From Auxenochlorella pyrenoidosa (Eukaryota; Chlorophyta; Trebouxiophyceae; Chlorellales; Chlorellaceae), in NCBI GenBank assembly GCA_001430745.1, contig KQ481997.1, positions 709,637 to 735,928 on the forward strand: a DNA stretch of 26,292 bases, given 5' to 3'. Below the pieces are notes generated by a model that was given only the letters and a program-made list of their open reading frames with translations, had not been told where the DNA came from and searched no databases. Each line of letters begins with the position of its first letter. The first letter of the stretch is position 1. Below, piece after piece: positions 1 to 11,238 of this stretch. A program made the translations under genes and the position numbers.

Positions 1-184
1 CAGCCCCCGCCTGCGCGCCTCGGAAGCGGTGTCCTCGGCGGACGCAGAAGTGGCGGCCGCGCACCCGCATGCCAGCCCGGCGGGCGGCCACACCAAGGGC
101 GCGCCGCACGGGGGGTTGAGGAAGAACCACACGGCGGCGCGCCGAGGCTCGCCGGAGCCACACACTGAGGTGCACTTTGGGTGA
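1..184 (+). CDS. 3'-terminal coding exon of an unidentified gene (partial)
   Basis: An open frame enters from the left edge in the frame starting at base 2. It runs for 60 codons to a TGA at 182-184. The peptide is hydrophilic and disordered-looking, rich in Ala, His, Gly and Arg, and ends in PHTEVHFG. No domain is visible and no function can be given. A TGTAA polyadenylation-type signal about 300 bp downstream (482-486) fits a 3' UTR after this stop. The frame could instead be a chance opening in GC-rich DNA, because no splice junction is visible in the window to confirm it. Confidence 0.4.
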   Translation, partial: SPRLRASEAVSSADAEVAAAHPHASPAGGHTKGAPHGGLRKNHTAARRGSPEPHTEVHFG

Positions 185-447
185 GAGCAAGGGGGGGGGC
201 TGGCTTGGAGGACAGCCGCCGCCGCTCGGCCCCCTGCAACCGCCGCGTGCCTGGGTTCGGGGGAACCATGACTTGTTTTTGTTATGCTTGAAAGCCAAGT
301 TATCCTAGTTCGAGAAAAGTTTTTCTTGCGTGCTTGCTGGTTAGGCGGCCTCGCTTACGAGCTGCTGCTCCCGTGTTCAGAGGTGGCGCCCCCCTGGCGC
401 GCCTCTCCCTGTATGCATCACCCATGCATCAACATGTGATGCCATGC

Positions 448-454
448 TATATAA
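448..454 (+). promoter_or_regulatory. Candidate TATA box (TATATAA)
   Basis: TATATAA is the most AT-rich hexamer-like element upstream of the F-box gene and lies about 230 bp before its ATG. It also lies upstream of the presumed poly(A) signal of the preceding gene, so it may have no promoter role. Confidence 0.25.
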
Positions 455-481
455 CACACATGGTTGTTTCGTATCTCCAGA

Positions 482-486
482 TGTAA
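482..486 (+). terminator. TGTAA polyadenylation signal of the left-edge gene
   Basis: TGTAA is the characteristic green-algal near-upstream poly(A) element, known from Chlamydomonas and relatives. This copy lies about 300 bp after the stop at 182-184 and 200 bp before the next start codon, where a 3' end is expected. Confidence 0.5.
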
Positions 487-682
487 AAGCATAGGACAGC
501 AGGGAACACTCTCGGCTAGATGCTCTGGTTGCCGGCGCTGAGGTCCCTGCTGCCTGCTGCCCCTGCCCCAGCCACCAGTGCCAGTGCAACCTAGTGCCGT
601 CTCCTTTCATTTTCTCAATTTCATCGATCAATTGGGTTCGTAACCTGCACAATTCACCTGCGGCGCCGCCAAACCAGCCGCC

Positions 683-3600
683 ATGGCCGAGGGCGAGTTT
701 CCCTCGTTCTCACACCTACCCACAGACGCTCTGTGCTTGGTGTTTCAGCACCTCTTCGAGCCAGCTTCGAATGAGCGTCCCGGCCTGCCGCTGAGCGACT
801 TTGTCCACCTGTGGCGAACAGCTCGGCTGGTTTGCAAGCACTGGAGCGAGGTGGGTGTCGTTGGCGATCATGGCATACAATCCAGATCGCAATGGCCGAT
901 TGCGCCGCACGATGGGGAATCCTGCTGGTCCGCCGCCGCCAGCGCCGCCGCCAGCACAGCCTGCCAGCGTTGCCGTCACCGCTGCGCCCTCCCCCTTGCA
1001 TGCAGGTGCTGGCAGCGCACCCTCCACCCCTGCATCTAGACATCTCCACGCTCCCTGAGGCCTGGCTGGCCTGGCTGCCCTCCCTGCCGGTCCAGACGCT
1101 GCGCATCCAGGCAGGGCTTGACGAGGTGCGAGCCGTTGCGCATCCCCAGGGTTCGGCAGCACGAACAGGGTCATTTTCCATGCTGACAGGAGGAGCTGGC
1201 GTGTCGGATGCAGCAACCGGGCTGCGAAGCGCCCTGCGCCGGCGCATGCCGTGGGCCTGTTCTCTCCTCCGTGATGCACTCATGGCACATGTTTGGAGCC
1301 CTATCGACGTCTGCCTGCCGGCTGCCCCTCTGCTTGGCATGCCCTGCAGCGGTGGACGGCAGCGGAAGATGGCACCCAGGCTGACAGCACGGCCTCGGGC
1401 CCCCCGCCGGGCATGCCCGGCCCACTGGGGGCGCAGCAGCTAGTGGCTGGGCTGGAAGGCTGTGGCGGGGCGCAGCCCTTCTGGGCGTTGGCGCCCTTTG
1501 CTCGCCTGCGGGTACGCCGTTGGCAGGGGCATGCTGCTTATGCTTGGGCCGAATCGGGGGCAGGGCATGTGCAGGCTGCAAACTCGGGAGGGGCCAACTC
1601 ACAACCTCATTGCAACCTCCAACCCCCGCAACACCCCCCACGCGCCCCTGCCTGCAGCACCTGCATCTGCGCGCGCCTGTGAGCAGCCCAGGGGAGCCCG
1701 CAGTATTCGACTCGGCAGCGCTGCAGGGACTGGGGCAGCTGGCGGTGCTGTCGCTGGGTTCTTTTGCAGGTGGGCGGGGGCGGGTGGCACCCTCTGCTGT
1801 GCTGTGCCCTGCTGTGCTGCGCCGTGTTGTCAGACTGGGTGCAGTTTTAGCGTCAGTGCCTGGTTTGCAAGCGCCCTCTGCGCGCCCTCCCGCCTGCTGC
1901 AGACTTCCAGCTGGACCGGCTGCCTGCCTCGCTGCGCCGCCTGGCGCTCGCCTACGACGGGCAGAGCCGGCAGCTCAGCGTGCCCGCCCTGCCCGACCAC
2001 ATCAGGCGAGTGGGAGGTTGGGTGTGTTGCTTCGAATGGCGGTGTAAGGGGGAGCCAGGGGCGGCTGGCCGGCCCTCGTGAAGTCGAAACTTGATGGGCC
2101 TGCACGGCAGCCAGGCCGGGGGGTCACGCCTGCCCACCCTGCTGTAACCCCGCTGGGGGAGGCGCAAGCAAGGCTCCCGCAGGCGTCCCCGCCAGGGCGC
2201 GGCCACCACGCGCTGCTTCCTGCCTGCTCGCTGTCCCGAACCGCCCTCAACCGAGCGCCGCTCCCTGCCCGCTTCTTGCCCTGAACCGCCCCCCACCCCC
2301 GCGCCTCTGCCGCAGCCGTCTTGAGCTGCTGCGCGTGGAGAAGCCGGGCGCGCTCGGCATCTGCCTGGACGAACTGGCCGGCCGGGTGCTCTCTGTGGAG
2401 GCGCATGCCCATGAGCTGCTGCTTGGCGTGACGGTGGCGGGTGAGAGGGCTGGCGCCCTGCGTTTTGCGAGGGCTCAGATGCGTTGACGGGTTTGGCCTT
2501 GCTCCGACGGTTGACGGGTTTGGCCTCGCTCCTCGTTGCGCGTTACGGGTCACATGCCAAATCGCTGCGACCGGACCCTTCTGATCTGTGAATCCTCTCA
2601 ACCTCGACCGCGACAGATCCCAAGCTGATCCGCACCTTTGAGCGGCCATACCGGGAGGGCAACTTTGTGCCGCCCCACATCTGGTGAGCGCTGCCGGCCG
2701 TGCACAGCGCTGCGCCCGAAGCCGGGGCGTGCTGCGCTGCGCACAGCGTCGGCTTGCAGGCAGCACCTGCCCCCCCTTTGCCCCCGCTCCCCCGCTGTGC
2801 CTGCACCAGGCATGCGTGCCGTTGTCGCATCCCGGGGCGCCGACCTCGCAGCACCACAGTGCCCCTGCTGAGCCCATGCTGCACTTCGCGACACCCTGCG
2901 CCCTTCTTCGTCCATGCCCCAGGGGTGACGAGGAGGCAGACGACAACAGCAAGCGCGCCGCCGAGCTGGCAGCCAACCACTGGCTGGCCAGCCTGCCGGA
3001 GAGCGCTGTGCTTGAGGTGGGTAACCCCCCAGGGCTGCGCCCGCCGCCGGCTCTGGTGCGCCCGTGCTGCTGCCGAGCCGGGGCGGCAGCCAGCATGCCA
3101 GTCCCCCAGGCATGGAACAGCTTTGTCGTGCATGAAAGCCAGGGGCTTGCGCAGGGCAGCGCGGCAGGCATGCCGTCTCCCAAGGTGTTCATCGCCACCG
3201 GTTGCCTGCCCCCTGCCCGGCCCACCCCCCGCTGCAGCGCTTCCGGCTGTGCGGCCCCGCCGCGCACAGCTGCAAGTTCATGCCGGTGGCGGCGCCGCGC
3301 CAGCGGGACGCCCTCAAGTGGCTGTGGAGCGTGGTGCGCCTGCAGGGGCTGCACAACCTGTACGGCCTGAGGTGGGCGTGCTGGGCGTGGGCTGGTGCAT
3401 CACTTGTCCGTGCCTGTATGAAGTGTGCCGTGCGCATGCCTGGGGGGGCTGGCTGCTGCAGCTGCTGCAGCTGCAGAACCTGCCTTACAGAACCTGTCGA
3501 GCAGCGCTGCAACTGAGAATGTGGGTGCTGTCTGAATTCTGGGCCTGGGAGCAGCAAGCAGGGTTTATCTAGGCCTAGCTGTGTCGACACATGCACCAAC

Positions 3601-3757
3601 CCCATGCATCAACCCTACGCGAATGCCCTGCAGCGGGCGGGAGATGCAGGCTCGGCAGCAGTTGTTTGAGGGGCGGCTGGCGCTGGAGCTGGAGCAGTCG
3701 GCCTTCTGCCTTCGAGTTGTGCAGCGGGCGGTGCCGATGGCGGGGCCCGACTCTTGA
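683..3757 (+). CDS. F-box protein with leucine-rich C-terminal region
   Basis: Ten exons: 683-850, 1006-1125, 1350-1511, 1658-1769, 1903-2005, 2316-2440, 2617-2683, 2923-3016, 3238-3371, 3634-3757. Together they give about 402 residues with frame kept at all nine junctions. The ATG sits in an ideal context (GCCGCCATGG). Residues about 11-56 match the F-box pattern: LPTDALCLVFQHL, then a variable insert, then FVHLWRTARLVCKHWSE. Family knowledge: F-box proteins bind SKP1 in SCF ubiquitin ligases and select substrates through their C-terminal part. Here that part has Leu-rich segments such as LGQLAVLSLGSF and LPASLRRLALAY, suggestive of degenerate leucine-rich repeats. The fifth intron starts with GC (AG|GCGAGT at 2006). 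The last exon could be read in another frame from a nearer acceptor, but the chosen frame gives a normal helical, Glu/Leu-rich end. The substrate is unknown. Confidence 0.75.
2483..2533. repeat. Two-copy tandem repeat in an intron
   Basis: The motif GTTGACGGGTTTGGCC occurs twice, 27 bp apart, within the sixth intron of the F-box gene. The copies differ at single bases. It looks like a small local duplication without evident function. Confidence 0.6.
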
Positions 3758-4223
3758 GCCGCAACGCCCCTCAACAGGCTGGGCGCAGCTGCACCCCCGC
3801 GCCCCGCACGCCTTGGTTGCCAACCCTGTAGGCAGAGCAGCAACCCTCAGAGCCCAGCAGTTGCGGCAGTGGAGCCTGCGCCTGCGCTCCACCATGCCAG
3901 GGATGCATGCAGCAGGGTGGGGTGATGAGAGAGAAGCATCCGGGATTGGCAGGATAGGCAGTATCCACAGGATGGTTTGCATATTGAAAGTCCCTCACAG
4001 CATACCAGCCTGACCCGGTCTCCAGATATTTGGGCATGGGTGGGTTTGGATGGCATGCCACCACATGATGCCGGCGGCAGCCCAGCGGGTGCTATGCACC
4101 TCACGTAGCCGCCTGTTGGGCCCAATGCCCCACGCCCTCCCGCCTATTGAAGCACTGTCGATGTCCAATGCGCATCGTGCTGAGGGACTCTGGTCTCCCT
4201 GCCCGCTTGGGCCTTGGGGTGCC
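3758..4223. other. Intergenic region between two co-oriented genes
   Basis: I see no gene here. It should hold the 3' UTR of the F-box gene and the 5' region of the next gene. There is no TGTAA. A TGTAG at 3827-3831 is the nearest variant and may serve as the poly(A) element. Confidence 0.4.
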
Positions 4224-6434
4224 ATGAAGGCCGCCTGCCTAGCTGCCTGCTCACGTTGGCAGGGTGCGAGGCACTCAGGAGGGCTGGCGTCAACTCCTGG
4301 TCTCTCTGGTGTGCAGGCTTCCGCGCAGAGGCCGCCATCTTCTGCTGTGCTGAGCGCCGCCATTCGGCGCCCCCGCCGGCCTTCCATGACGCCGCTGCGG
4401 TGCCGCTCCTTTGCTGGAGAGAAGCCGCTGCGAGAGCACATCCAGAGCGCGATGGCCCAGATGCGCAGCTTTGAGGGCCAGCAGTACATTCCGCTCGCGG
4501 CGGTGCGCCGCTGCGCCAGCTGCCTTGATGGGGGGGCCCTGTGTCGCTGTGCTCTCTTCGCCGCACTGTGACCTTTTTCTGTGTCCTGTGTCGACATGCT
4601 GAGCCGTGCCTGGAGCGGTGTGGTTTCTGCCGCAGTCTGATGCGCTGTGGCTTGCCTTCATTCCCTGGCCACGCACCACCACCAGGTAGAGGCTCATCTT
4701 CAGAGGCGCCGCACCCTGTCCTGCTGCCCCCCGGTCTCACGCTTCAATGCAGGCCAAGCTAGTCTTTGAGGGCGCCAACACTGTGACACACACAGCCCTG
4801 GGCCAGGTGGAGCGGCTAGCGCAGAGGGTGTCAGGTAGGCCCTGCATCTGTGCTCCTGGATCCGTGCTCAGCATGTATGGGAGCTTTGTTGGCTGGCCCC
4901 TACTGGCTGGCCCCTATTGGCTGATGGCAAATCTGGTGCGCCCCTCTCACCAACAGACCTGCACACGGAGCAGCAGCGGCTGGAGCAGAAGCAGCAGGCG
5001 AGTGCTGCTTGCGTGCTGCCGCCAGTGTCCGCTTGTCTTCTGCGCGACTACGCCGCCCACCCTTGGTACCAGCGCATCCTCCTTGTCTGCACTGCACAGG
5101 CATCTTGCATATTTGGAGCCTCAGTTGCTCTATAGATGACTGCAGCGCCATGTCGGCGCGGTTCAACCCTACTTTGGCATGAGTGCAAACCTGCCGCTTG
5201 CCGTTGACCGGCCCAACACATTGGCTGCCCAGCCCAGCCTCTTGCAGGAGTACGAGGCTGCAGTGGCGCTGCTGTACGAGTGCACCGCCGCGCTGGAGGC
5301 AGAGGCGAGCTGGGACCGGCAGCAGGCAGGGGCTTCATGGTGTGCCTGCTCTTTCCCTCTCACCGTCACTGCCACCATAACCGCGGCAACTGTCCTTGCC
5401 CGCTGCTTGGCTGCCAGGCCGCCTTTACCACCATGCCTCTGCTTGCCTCTGCTGGCTCACACCTGCACCCCCTTCCGGGGTTCCAACTACACACCCACGC
5501 AGTTTCCAGCTACGGACAGCGACCTCGAGGAGGCCCCGGTGCCGCAGGGCGGAGCCACTGGAGGGCCGCAGGTATTGGGGTACCTTGCACCCGGCCTGGA
5601 GGAGTGCAGCTTGTCCAAACCCGTAGCTTGCAAGGCAGCACTGCTCAGGGAGGGGCGCTGGTATGGCCTGATAGCGGGCAGGCGCCCAAGCATGCAGGCA
5701 GACAGATAGTCCAGGCGGCACCCTGGGGGTACGCGACAAGCGAGAGGGTGCTTGTTTCGGCGATGCAGCGCGCTGTCCACAGCTGTATAGGCTCTGTGGC
5801 CCCAGAGTACAGCCGCCGGCATGGAAGGGCCCTGGCCTGGCCGCCAGATGCCATGTGGCCCTCCGTACCCCCCAGAACAGATTTTGTCCCATGCAGGGTG
5901 CAGAGGGGAGCCGGCGGCGCGAGCTGGACCTGCACATGGCGCGCAAGGAGAAGGCGGCGTGGCGGGCGCGCGCCCTGCACGTGAGGCGCAGGGCTCAACC
6001 GATAGCAAACACGGTCCAGCACGGCGCACAGCTTCGCCCTGCCCTTTCAGGCTTTACTCGTGCCAATCATCCACCTCCCATGCCGCCTCCATTCCTCCCT
6101 CAAGCCCCCATGCCCCCCCCCCCTTTCCAACTGCGCGCAGGCCGAGAGCCGCTTCGCACAGCTGCGTGCAGTGCTGCAGGCGCGCACGCTCCAGACTGCC
6201 GCCTCGGCGGCGCTGCAGCTGCGGGCTGAGCTGCTGCCCGCAGCAGTCGCGCTGGTCGAAGAGGCACCCCAGCAGGCGCTGGGCACCGGGCAGGAGCGCG
6301 CAGCAAAGAAGGGCAGCGGCCGACCGAGGGGCAGGCCACGCAAGGTGCAGCAGGGGGAGCAGGCGGCACCGGCAGCGCCCGGGGCGCCGCCGCCTGCAAG
6401 CACCGGCAGCCAGCAAACTGCGCCGAGAAGCTAA
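4224..6434 (+). CDS. Coiled-coil protein with presequence-like N-terminus and C-terminal AT-hook
   Basis: Seven exons: 4224-4502, 4753-4834, 4957-4997, 5248-5325, 5503-5571, 5897-5980, 6141-6434. They give about 308 residues ending in TAA. Residues 1-64 hold Arg, Ser and Ala but no acidic residue, and end in RCRSFAGE, like a mitochondrial or plastid presequence. The middle (about 95-240) is Gln/Glu/Leu/Ala-rich with heptad character (LHTEQQRLEQKQQEYEAAV), suggesting a coiled coil. Residues 271-279, GRPRGRPRK, form a canonical AT-hook core that in known proteins binds the minor groove of AT-rich DNA. I do not recognise the family. The third and fourth introns use GC donors (4998 CAG|GCGAGT; 5326 CAG|GCAGGG, the weaker). 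The exon at 5503-5571 is the least certain; another frame is open but less protein-like. The ORF is open upstream of 4224, so an earlier start (e.g. 4050) cannot be excluded. Confidence 0.6.
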
Positions 6435-7002
6435 TGAGGATAGGGCGAGTGTGTTCACAGTGGTGCGGACATGTGCAGCGGCACAGCCGAGCGCGTTTGC
6501 ATGCACAGTAGGGGCGAGCATGTCCGCAGCAGGGTTTGTAAAGGTAAGACACGTGCAGGATCAACATGTGGAGCAGAGAGCTGGGCTGGGCTGAGGGGGG
6601 GTGCGAAAAAGGCGAAAGGCACAGGATGCAGTGTGGGAGGCAGATGCAGGACAGGGGGGCAGGTACAACGGGGGAGCAGTGCAGGGCGTGAAACAACGAG
6701 GCGGCGGTGCACCGGCGAATAAAGCAAAGTCGGCGTGCATAGAGGCGGCACGCTTGCACACTGGGTGGGGCACACCCTGGGGTTCGTGCTGGAGATCATC
6801 AAATGGGCTGAGGTTACCTTGCAGGAAGGGCCAAGAAACAACTTGTTGATTGGGGTGGAGGCAGCGGTGTGTGGCCTGGGTGCATGTCTCATGTCCTCGG
6901 GAGACGGTGTGAATGAGCGCAGCTACCCAATGGCCAGTCCACCCGCATGGCTGCCCTTGCGGCTCCCGGGCCAAAGAGCGTAGCCTGGGAGACAAGAGCT
7001 GC
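6435..7002. other. Convergent 3' intergenic region
   Basis: Lies between two convergent stop codons. It contains a plus-strand TGTAA at 6537-6541 for the left gene. I find no TTACA (a minus-strand TGTAA) for the right gene. No coding sequence is supported. Confidence 0.5.
6537..6541 (+). terminator. TGTAA polyadenylation signal of the AT-hook gene
   Basis: TGTAA lies 103 bp after the TAA stop at 6432-6434, a usual distance for green-algal genes, and is the only such motif in this gap on the plus strand. Confidence 0.6.
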
Positions 7003-10000
7003 TCAGCCAGATGAGCTTGATGTGCGGGCAGCAGCGGCTGCGGCCATGGTGGCGGCGGCGCGGCGCACCCGCCGGCCCAGCCAGGCCACCCGCTGCTTGC
7101 ACTCTATGGCCTGTGCCAGGCTGAGCCCGCCTGCCGCGCCCAGCAGGAGCAGCATGCCCAGCAGCAGCAGGTGGACAGCATCAACACGGCCCAGCACGCT
7201 GGCATACGCGCGGGGCAGGCGGTGCAGCGCCAGCGCCAGGCAGCACGCCTGCACCGGCAGCGCGCGGCTTGTGCGCATCTGCAAGCAAGGGCGGGCCACA
7301 GGCTCGGCAGGGGTTTGATAGGCGGGGCCTCAGAGGGCTAGGAGAGGCACACTCGATGCGGCTACAGTTACGCATTGCGGCCTCTTTGGCTGCCTAAAGG
7401 TTCTTGCTGGATACCATACTATAGCGGTCCAGCCTGCAGCGGCGTGTGCTGGTGAACAGACCCGGAAGGCTGGAGGGCCGAGGGCGGCCGGGCAGCAACC
7501 TGAGCTCGCCGCGCCCGACCGCGGCACTCACCCTCAGCAGCAGCGGCGCCAGCAGCAGGAAGCTCAGGCTGCAAGTGTGGAACACAAACCAGACGATGCC
7601 AAAGCCCACCAGGGGGCTGCCGCCGCCGCCGCCGCCCGTGCACGCGTGCCCGCCCAGGCCCCAGGCGCCGGAGCCGGGGCAGGTGCTGGCCAGGAGGGGG
7701 CCGGGCCTGGCTGGCGCGATGCGCAGCGAGCTCAGAAACACCAACAGCAGCAGCAGGGCCGCAGAGACCAGCCACTCCCGCGCCAAGTAGTACCTGCACC
7801 CACCGGGGGGGCTGGCAGGGTCGGCCCAGCAGGCCCAGGACAGAAGAGCGGATGGCTGGCACTACGGCAGCAGCGCTGGCCGGCAGCTGCCGCGCAGGCA
7901 ACAGCGCCCGCCGACCAGGTCGCACCCGCCGCCTCGCCCCTGTGCAGCATCCACAGAGCGCCGCAGAAAACACCCGGTCGCAGTGCTTTGGTTGATCAGC
8001 AGGCGCACCGACGCACTCACTGTTGCGGGTCCACAAAGTAGGGCGTGAAGCAGAGCAGCGCAAGCACGCCCGCGGGCCAGCAGGCCTGCAGCTGCACCGC
8101 CGTCGCGCCCAGCAGCAGCACGCCCAGCAGGGCGAGCGACAGCAGGTCCCACTGCCGACAGTGGCACAGGGGGCGAGCAAGGAGGGATAAGAGCACGGAA
8201 AGGAGCTGCTGTGCTGCACCCAGCACTGCACCAAGCAGGCAGGGGCTATGGGCGTTGGCCCATAGCAGGGCAGCTGGCAAAGCACGAACCATATTTGGCA
8301 AGGCCCATGCCCCCCATTGACGCCCTGCCCACCTGCTGCTGCCGCCGGCTGTAGTTGGCGGCAAAGGCTCGCTCCAGGCCGGCAGGCTGGAAGCTGACGT
8401 TCGTCCAGGGGCAGAGCAGCGCCCCGCCGCCTGCCAGCGCGGCGGGCAGGCCGCCGCTGGGCAGCGCAAAGGCGCCGCCGGTGGGGGACGACGGCGCTCC
8501 CGCCTCGGTCGAAGGGTCGGTGGAGGAGGGCAGGGCTGGCGGGATGGGAGCTGGCTCTTCTGGGCTGCTGGCGGCGGCTGGCGGCGGCGCCGGCGCGGCA
8601 GATGCAGAGGATGAGGTGAGCACATTGGCTGTGTGCTCCGAGATGGAGCTCTCGGGGGGGCCGGGAGGGCTCTCTGCAGCGCGAGCCGCGGCCTGCGGCG
8701 CGGGAGCTGCGGCTGCCGGCGCTGCGGGCCCCGCAGGGATGGCGCCCTCCTGCGGGTGGGCGCCGCTGCCTGCTGCCTGACCCGCAGCCTGCGCCGCAGG
8801 GAGCGCGCCGCCCTGCGAGCCTGCGCCCTCGCCAGCGACGGAGCTCCCCGATGGCCCGGGGGCAGCATCAGGCGCAGGGCCTGTACCACCCGCAGCAGGA
8901 CGTTCCGCGCCTCCAGAGCCGGCCCCAGAGCCCGCGGCGCCCGCGGCGCCGCCCGCCGGCGGCCCCTCTGCTGCCGCCCCGCCGATCAGCCTCAGCTCCT
9001 GAGCCAGCAGGTCGGGCCCCCCACGCGGCACGTTGTTGTTCCCTTGCAGCAGCCAGTCGGGGATGGGCACGGCGTCGATGTCTGGCTCCTCTGGCGCAGG
9101 CGGTGGCGGGGCAGCGCCCGCGGTGCCGCCTGGGGCAGGGCCCGGATCCGCGGGATCGCCGTCCTGCTCCTGCGGCGGCGACTGCTGCTGCTGCTGCTGC
9201 TGCTGCAGCTGTGCCTGCTGTTGTTGCGGCTGCTGCTGCTCTGGCTGCTGCTGGGGCTGCTGCTGCCCTTGCTGCTGCTGCGCCTGCAGTGGGGGGAAGT
9301 CTGCAGAAGCGGCGGCCACAGAGGCCAGACCAGGCAGCAGGGCATCAGCCTCAGCCGCAGCCTGCAGACAGGCGAGCAGGAACAGATGGCAGGGGAGTCA
9401 ACTTGGTTCATGGAGAAAAGAGAGCTGCACATGTAAACTTATGCAACAGGCCATCCTGCCCCCTGAACGTGTTTGTCCCCAGGCAGGAGCAGACTGCCGG
9501 CCAGACGTCTTTGTACCGTTACTCTGCCCTACCACGGCTGTGCACCCCTCTCGGCACTCGCCTGCGCATCCATGACGTCAAACAGGCCCTCCATCCCGTC
9601 GTCCCCATCCAGCTCGCCCGCGTCTGTCAGGCTGCCAAGCTCCTCCTGCAGGGCGTGCAGGCACAGGGATGAGGGCGGCAGTGATGCGGGGTGTCAATCA
9701 CAGGTGCGCCTGCAGCGCAGCGGGTCTTCCATGTAATGCAGAAGACTACACATAGGCCATGGCAACGGCCGTGCGCATTCCGGCGAGGCAGCCGCCTGCG
9801 CGCCGCAGCGGCGCCGGCCTCAGCCACCAGGAGCAGCAGCAGCGGGGCGGCGGGCTGGGCGCGCGCACCTGCGCCTCGAGCTCGCTGGGCAGCAGCCCGG
9901 CGCCTTCCAGCGCGGCCAGCAGCATGGAGATGTGCGGCCCGACCTGCCGCCCGGTGCGCAGGGCCAGGTCCACCAGCCGGTCCATGGAGCTGCGGGGCGG

Positions 10001-11238
10001 GGAGCAGGCAGGGACCGCACCTGCTTGATGCAATCGCTTGGGAGCAAGGGCCAGCCCTGGGAGGGCAGCCTCGGGACGAGGACAGCGCCACAGTTGTCAG
10101 GCTGTGCATGGCGATGTAGGCCGGGTGGGACGGGCGGCGAGTGTATGCCAGACCGGGGCAGGTCATGCCGGGCAGCATGGACGGCCAGGGCAAGCGAAGC
10201 CGGTTGCAGAGCAAGCTGTGTGCCCGCAAAGGCTTTAAGGCGGCCTCCGGGCGGCCCAGCCTCTGCCAGTCGGCACGTGGGTCATCACCCAGCAGCAGCA
10301 CGCCCAGCGTGCCCAGCCCCCGTGCACTCACGCCATCGTCAGCGGCTGCGAGCCTGCGACGGTCATGGCTCCAAAGGTGGGGTGAAAGGCCTGCGACTGC
10401 GGCACCGGCAGCGGCGCGCCCTGCCACAGGGCCCCTTCTCGCGGCGGCCAGTAAAAGGGCATGGACACGACGTTGACGGCGGTGCACCCCTCCCGCTGGT
10501 AAAAGTCCTCTTGGTCCCAGAGCGGGCTGCGCCTGCATGCGCGGGTGTGCAGGCCAGCAGGGGGCAGCGGCGGGCTGGCAGCTGAGCACCTGCAACTGAG
10601 CTCAGGCGGCCAGCAGGGCGGCGCAGGCGGCGGCAGCACCCAGCACCAGCTGGCAACGCGATGCAGCAGCACAGCCCGCCCACTGTCTTCCTGATCCGGC
10701 GCTGCCTCCCGTAGAGCGCTGGGCTGCAAGCGGGCAGGGCGGCTCACTTGTCGTGCCGTACAACCACCACAGGGTTGTTCTGCAGCACTGCTGCGGCCGC
10801 GGCGGTCGGGTGGATGGGCACGTAGCTGGCGTGGGTGCGCCCATCCACTTCCAGGTCCACGCTGATGCTGCGGAGTCAGGCGGTGGGGAATGTAGGTGGG
10901 CATTGTCGCCGCGGGAAGAGGTCGGTGCTGGGGCAACCCGGCGGCGGCGGCCTTTGAAGGGCTGCCCGACGGAATCCGACCCGACGGAACTCACCTGAGC
11001 ATCACTTTATTGTGCAAACCGAAGGACATCCTGCGCAGGAGGAGAGGCGGCGGCCGGAGGGGCGCACTGAAGTGAAGGGCAACTGAGTCTGGGCGCAGCT
11101 TAGCAAGGGCTCCCTACGGCACTCCTACCTGATCAACTTGTAACCGGGAAACCGCTCCCGAAGCGCGAAGAAGGTCTGGGGCGTCACGGCGCTGCGAGAG
11201 CAGGCCGCGGCCAGTTGAGAGGCCAGCTGGTCGTCCAT
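7003..11238 (-). CDS. Multi-pass membrane protein with GAF-like N-terminal region and disordered Gln/Pro/Ala-rich middle
   Basis: Ten exons in transcription order: 11238-11129, 11030-10995, 10867-10748, 10532-10332, 9989-9869, 9645-9562, 9361-8333, 8151-8021, 7793-7532, 7278-7003. They give about 789 residues with frame kept throughout. Residues 1-196 are a folded domain (SISVDLEVDGRTHASYVPIH; DFYQREGCTAVNVVSMPFYW; FHPTFGAMTVAG; SMDRLVDLALRTGRQVGPHI). The order of strands and the closing helix recall a GAF sensor domain, but this is a tentative reading. Residues 197-224 are acidic. About 225-540 is low-complexity, with polyglutamine then Ala/Gly/Pro/Ser. Five hydrophobic segments follow at about 569-587, 590-607, 618-636, 670-697 and 732-755, so the protein is C-terminally membrane-embedded. 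The intron after 9562 begins GC (CAG|GCGAGT). No signal peptide is seen. The function is unknown. Confidence 0.65.
9180..9295 (-). repeat. CAG/CTG-rich low-complexity tract encoding polyglutamine
   Basis: A dense CTG-triplet tract on the plus strand reads as CAG on the minus strand. It encodes interrupted glutamine runs (with Pro, Glu, Ala and Leu) inside the long seventh exon of the membrane protein gene. Such triplets are prone to length change. Confidence 0.8.

Larger units (their letters stand above)
185..682. other. Intergenic region: 3' UTR of the left gene and 5' region of the F-box gene
   Basis: There is no convincing coding sequence here. Base composition is clearly less GC-rich than in the flanking exons. 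It holds a TATA-like stretch at 448-454 and a TGTAA signal at 482-486. It probably combines the 3' UTR of the left gene with the promoter and 5' leader of the F-box gene. Confidence 0.5.

Noticed and set aside
2002..3354. 450-codon open frame on the minus strand across the F-box gene
   Set aside because: It is a shadow of GC-rich exons and introns on the plus strand, with Arg/Ala/Gln-rich composition and no domain.
4917..5135. Read-through of the third intron of the AT-hook gene as coding
   Set aside because: The frame stays open for about 45 codons past 4997, but it then stops and cannot reach the clear exon at 5248 in frame, whereas a CAG|GCGAGT donor at 4998 joins the two exons in phase.
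8246..9319. Single 357-codon reading frame taken as a complete gene
   Set aside because: It is mostly one internal exon (9361-8333) of the ten-exon minus-strand gene; it continues in frame into upstream and downstream exons, and its end runs into the next intron.
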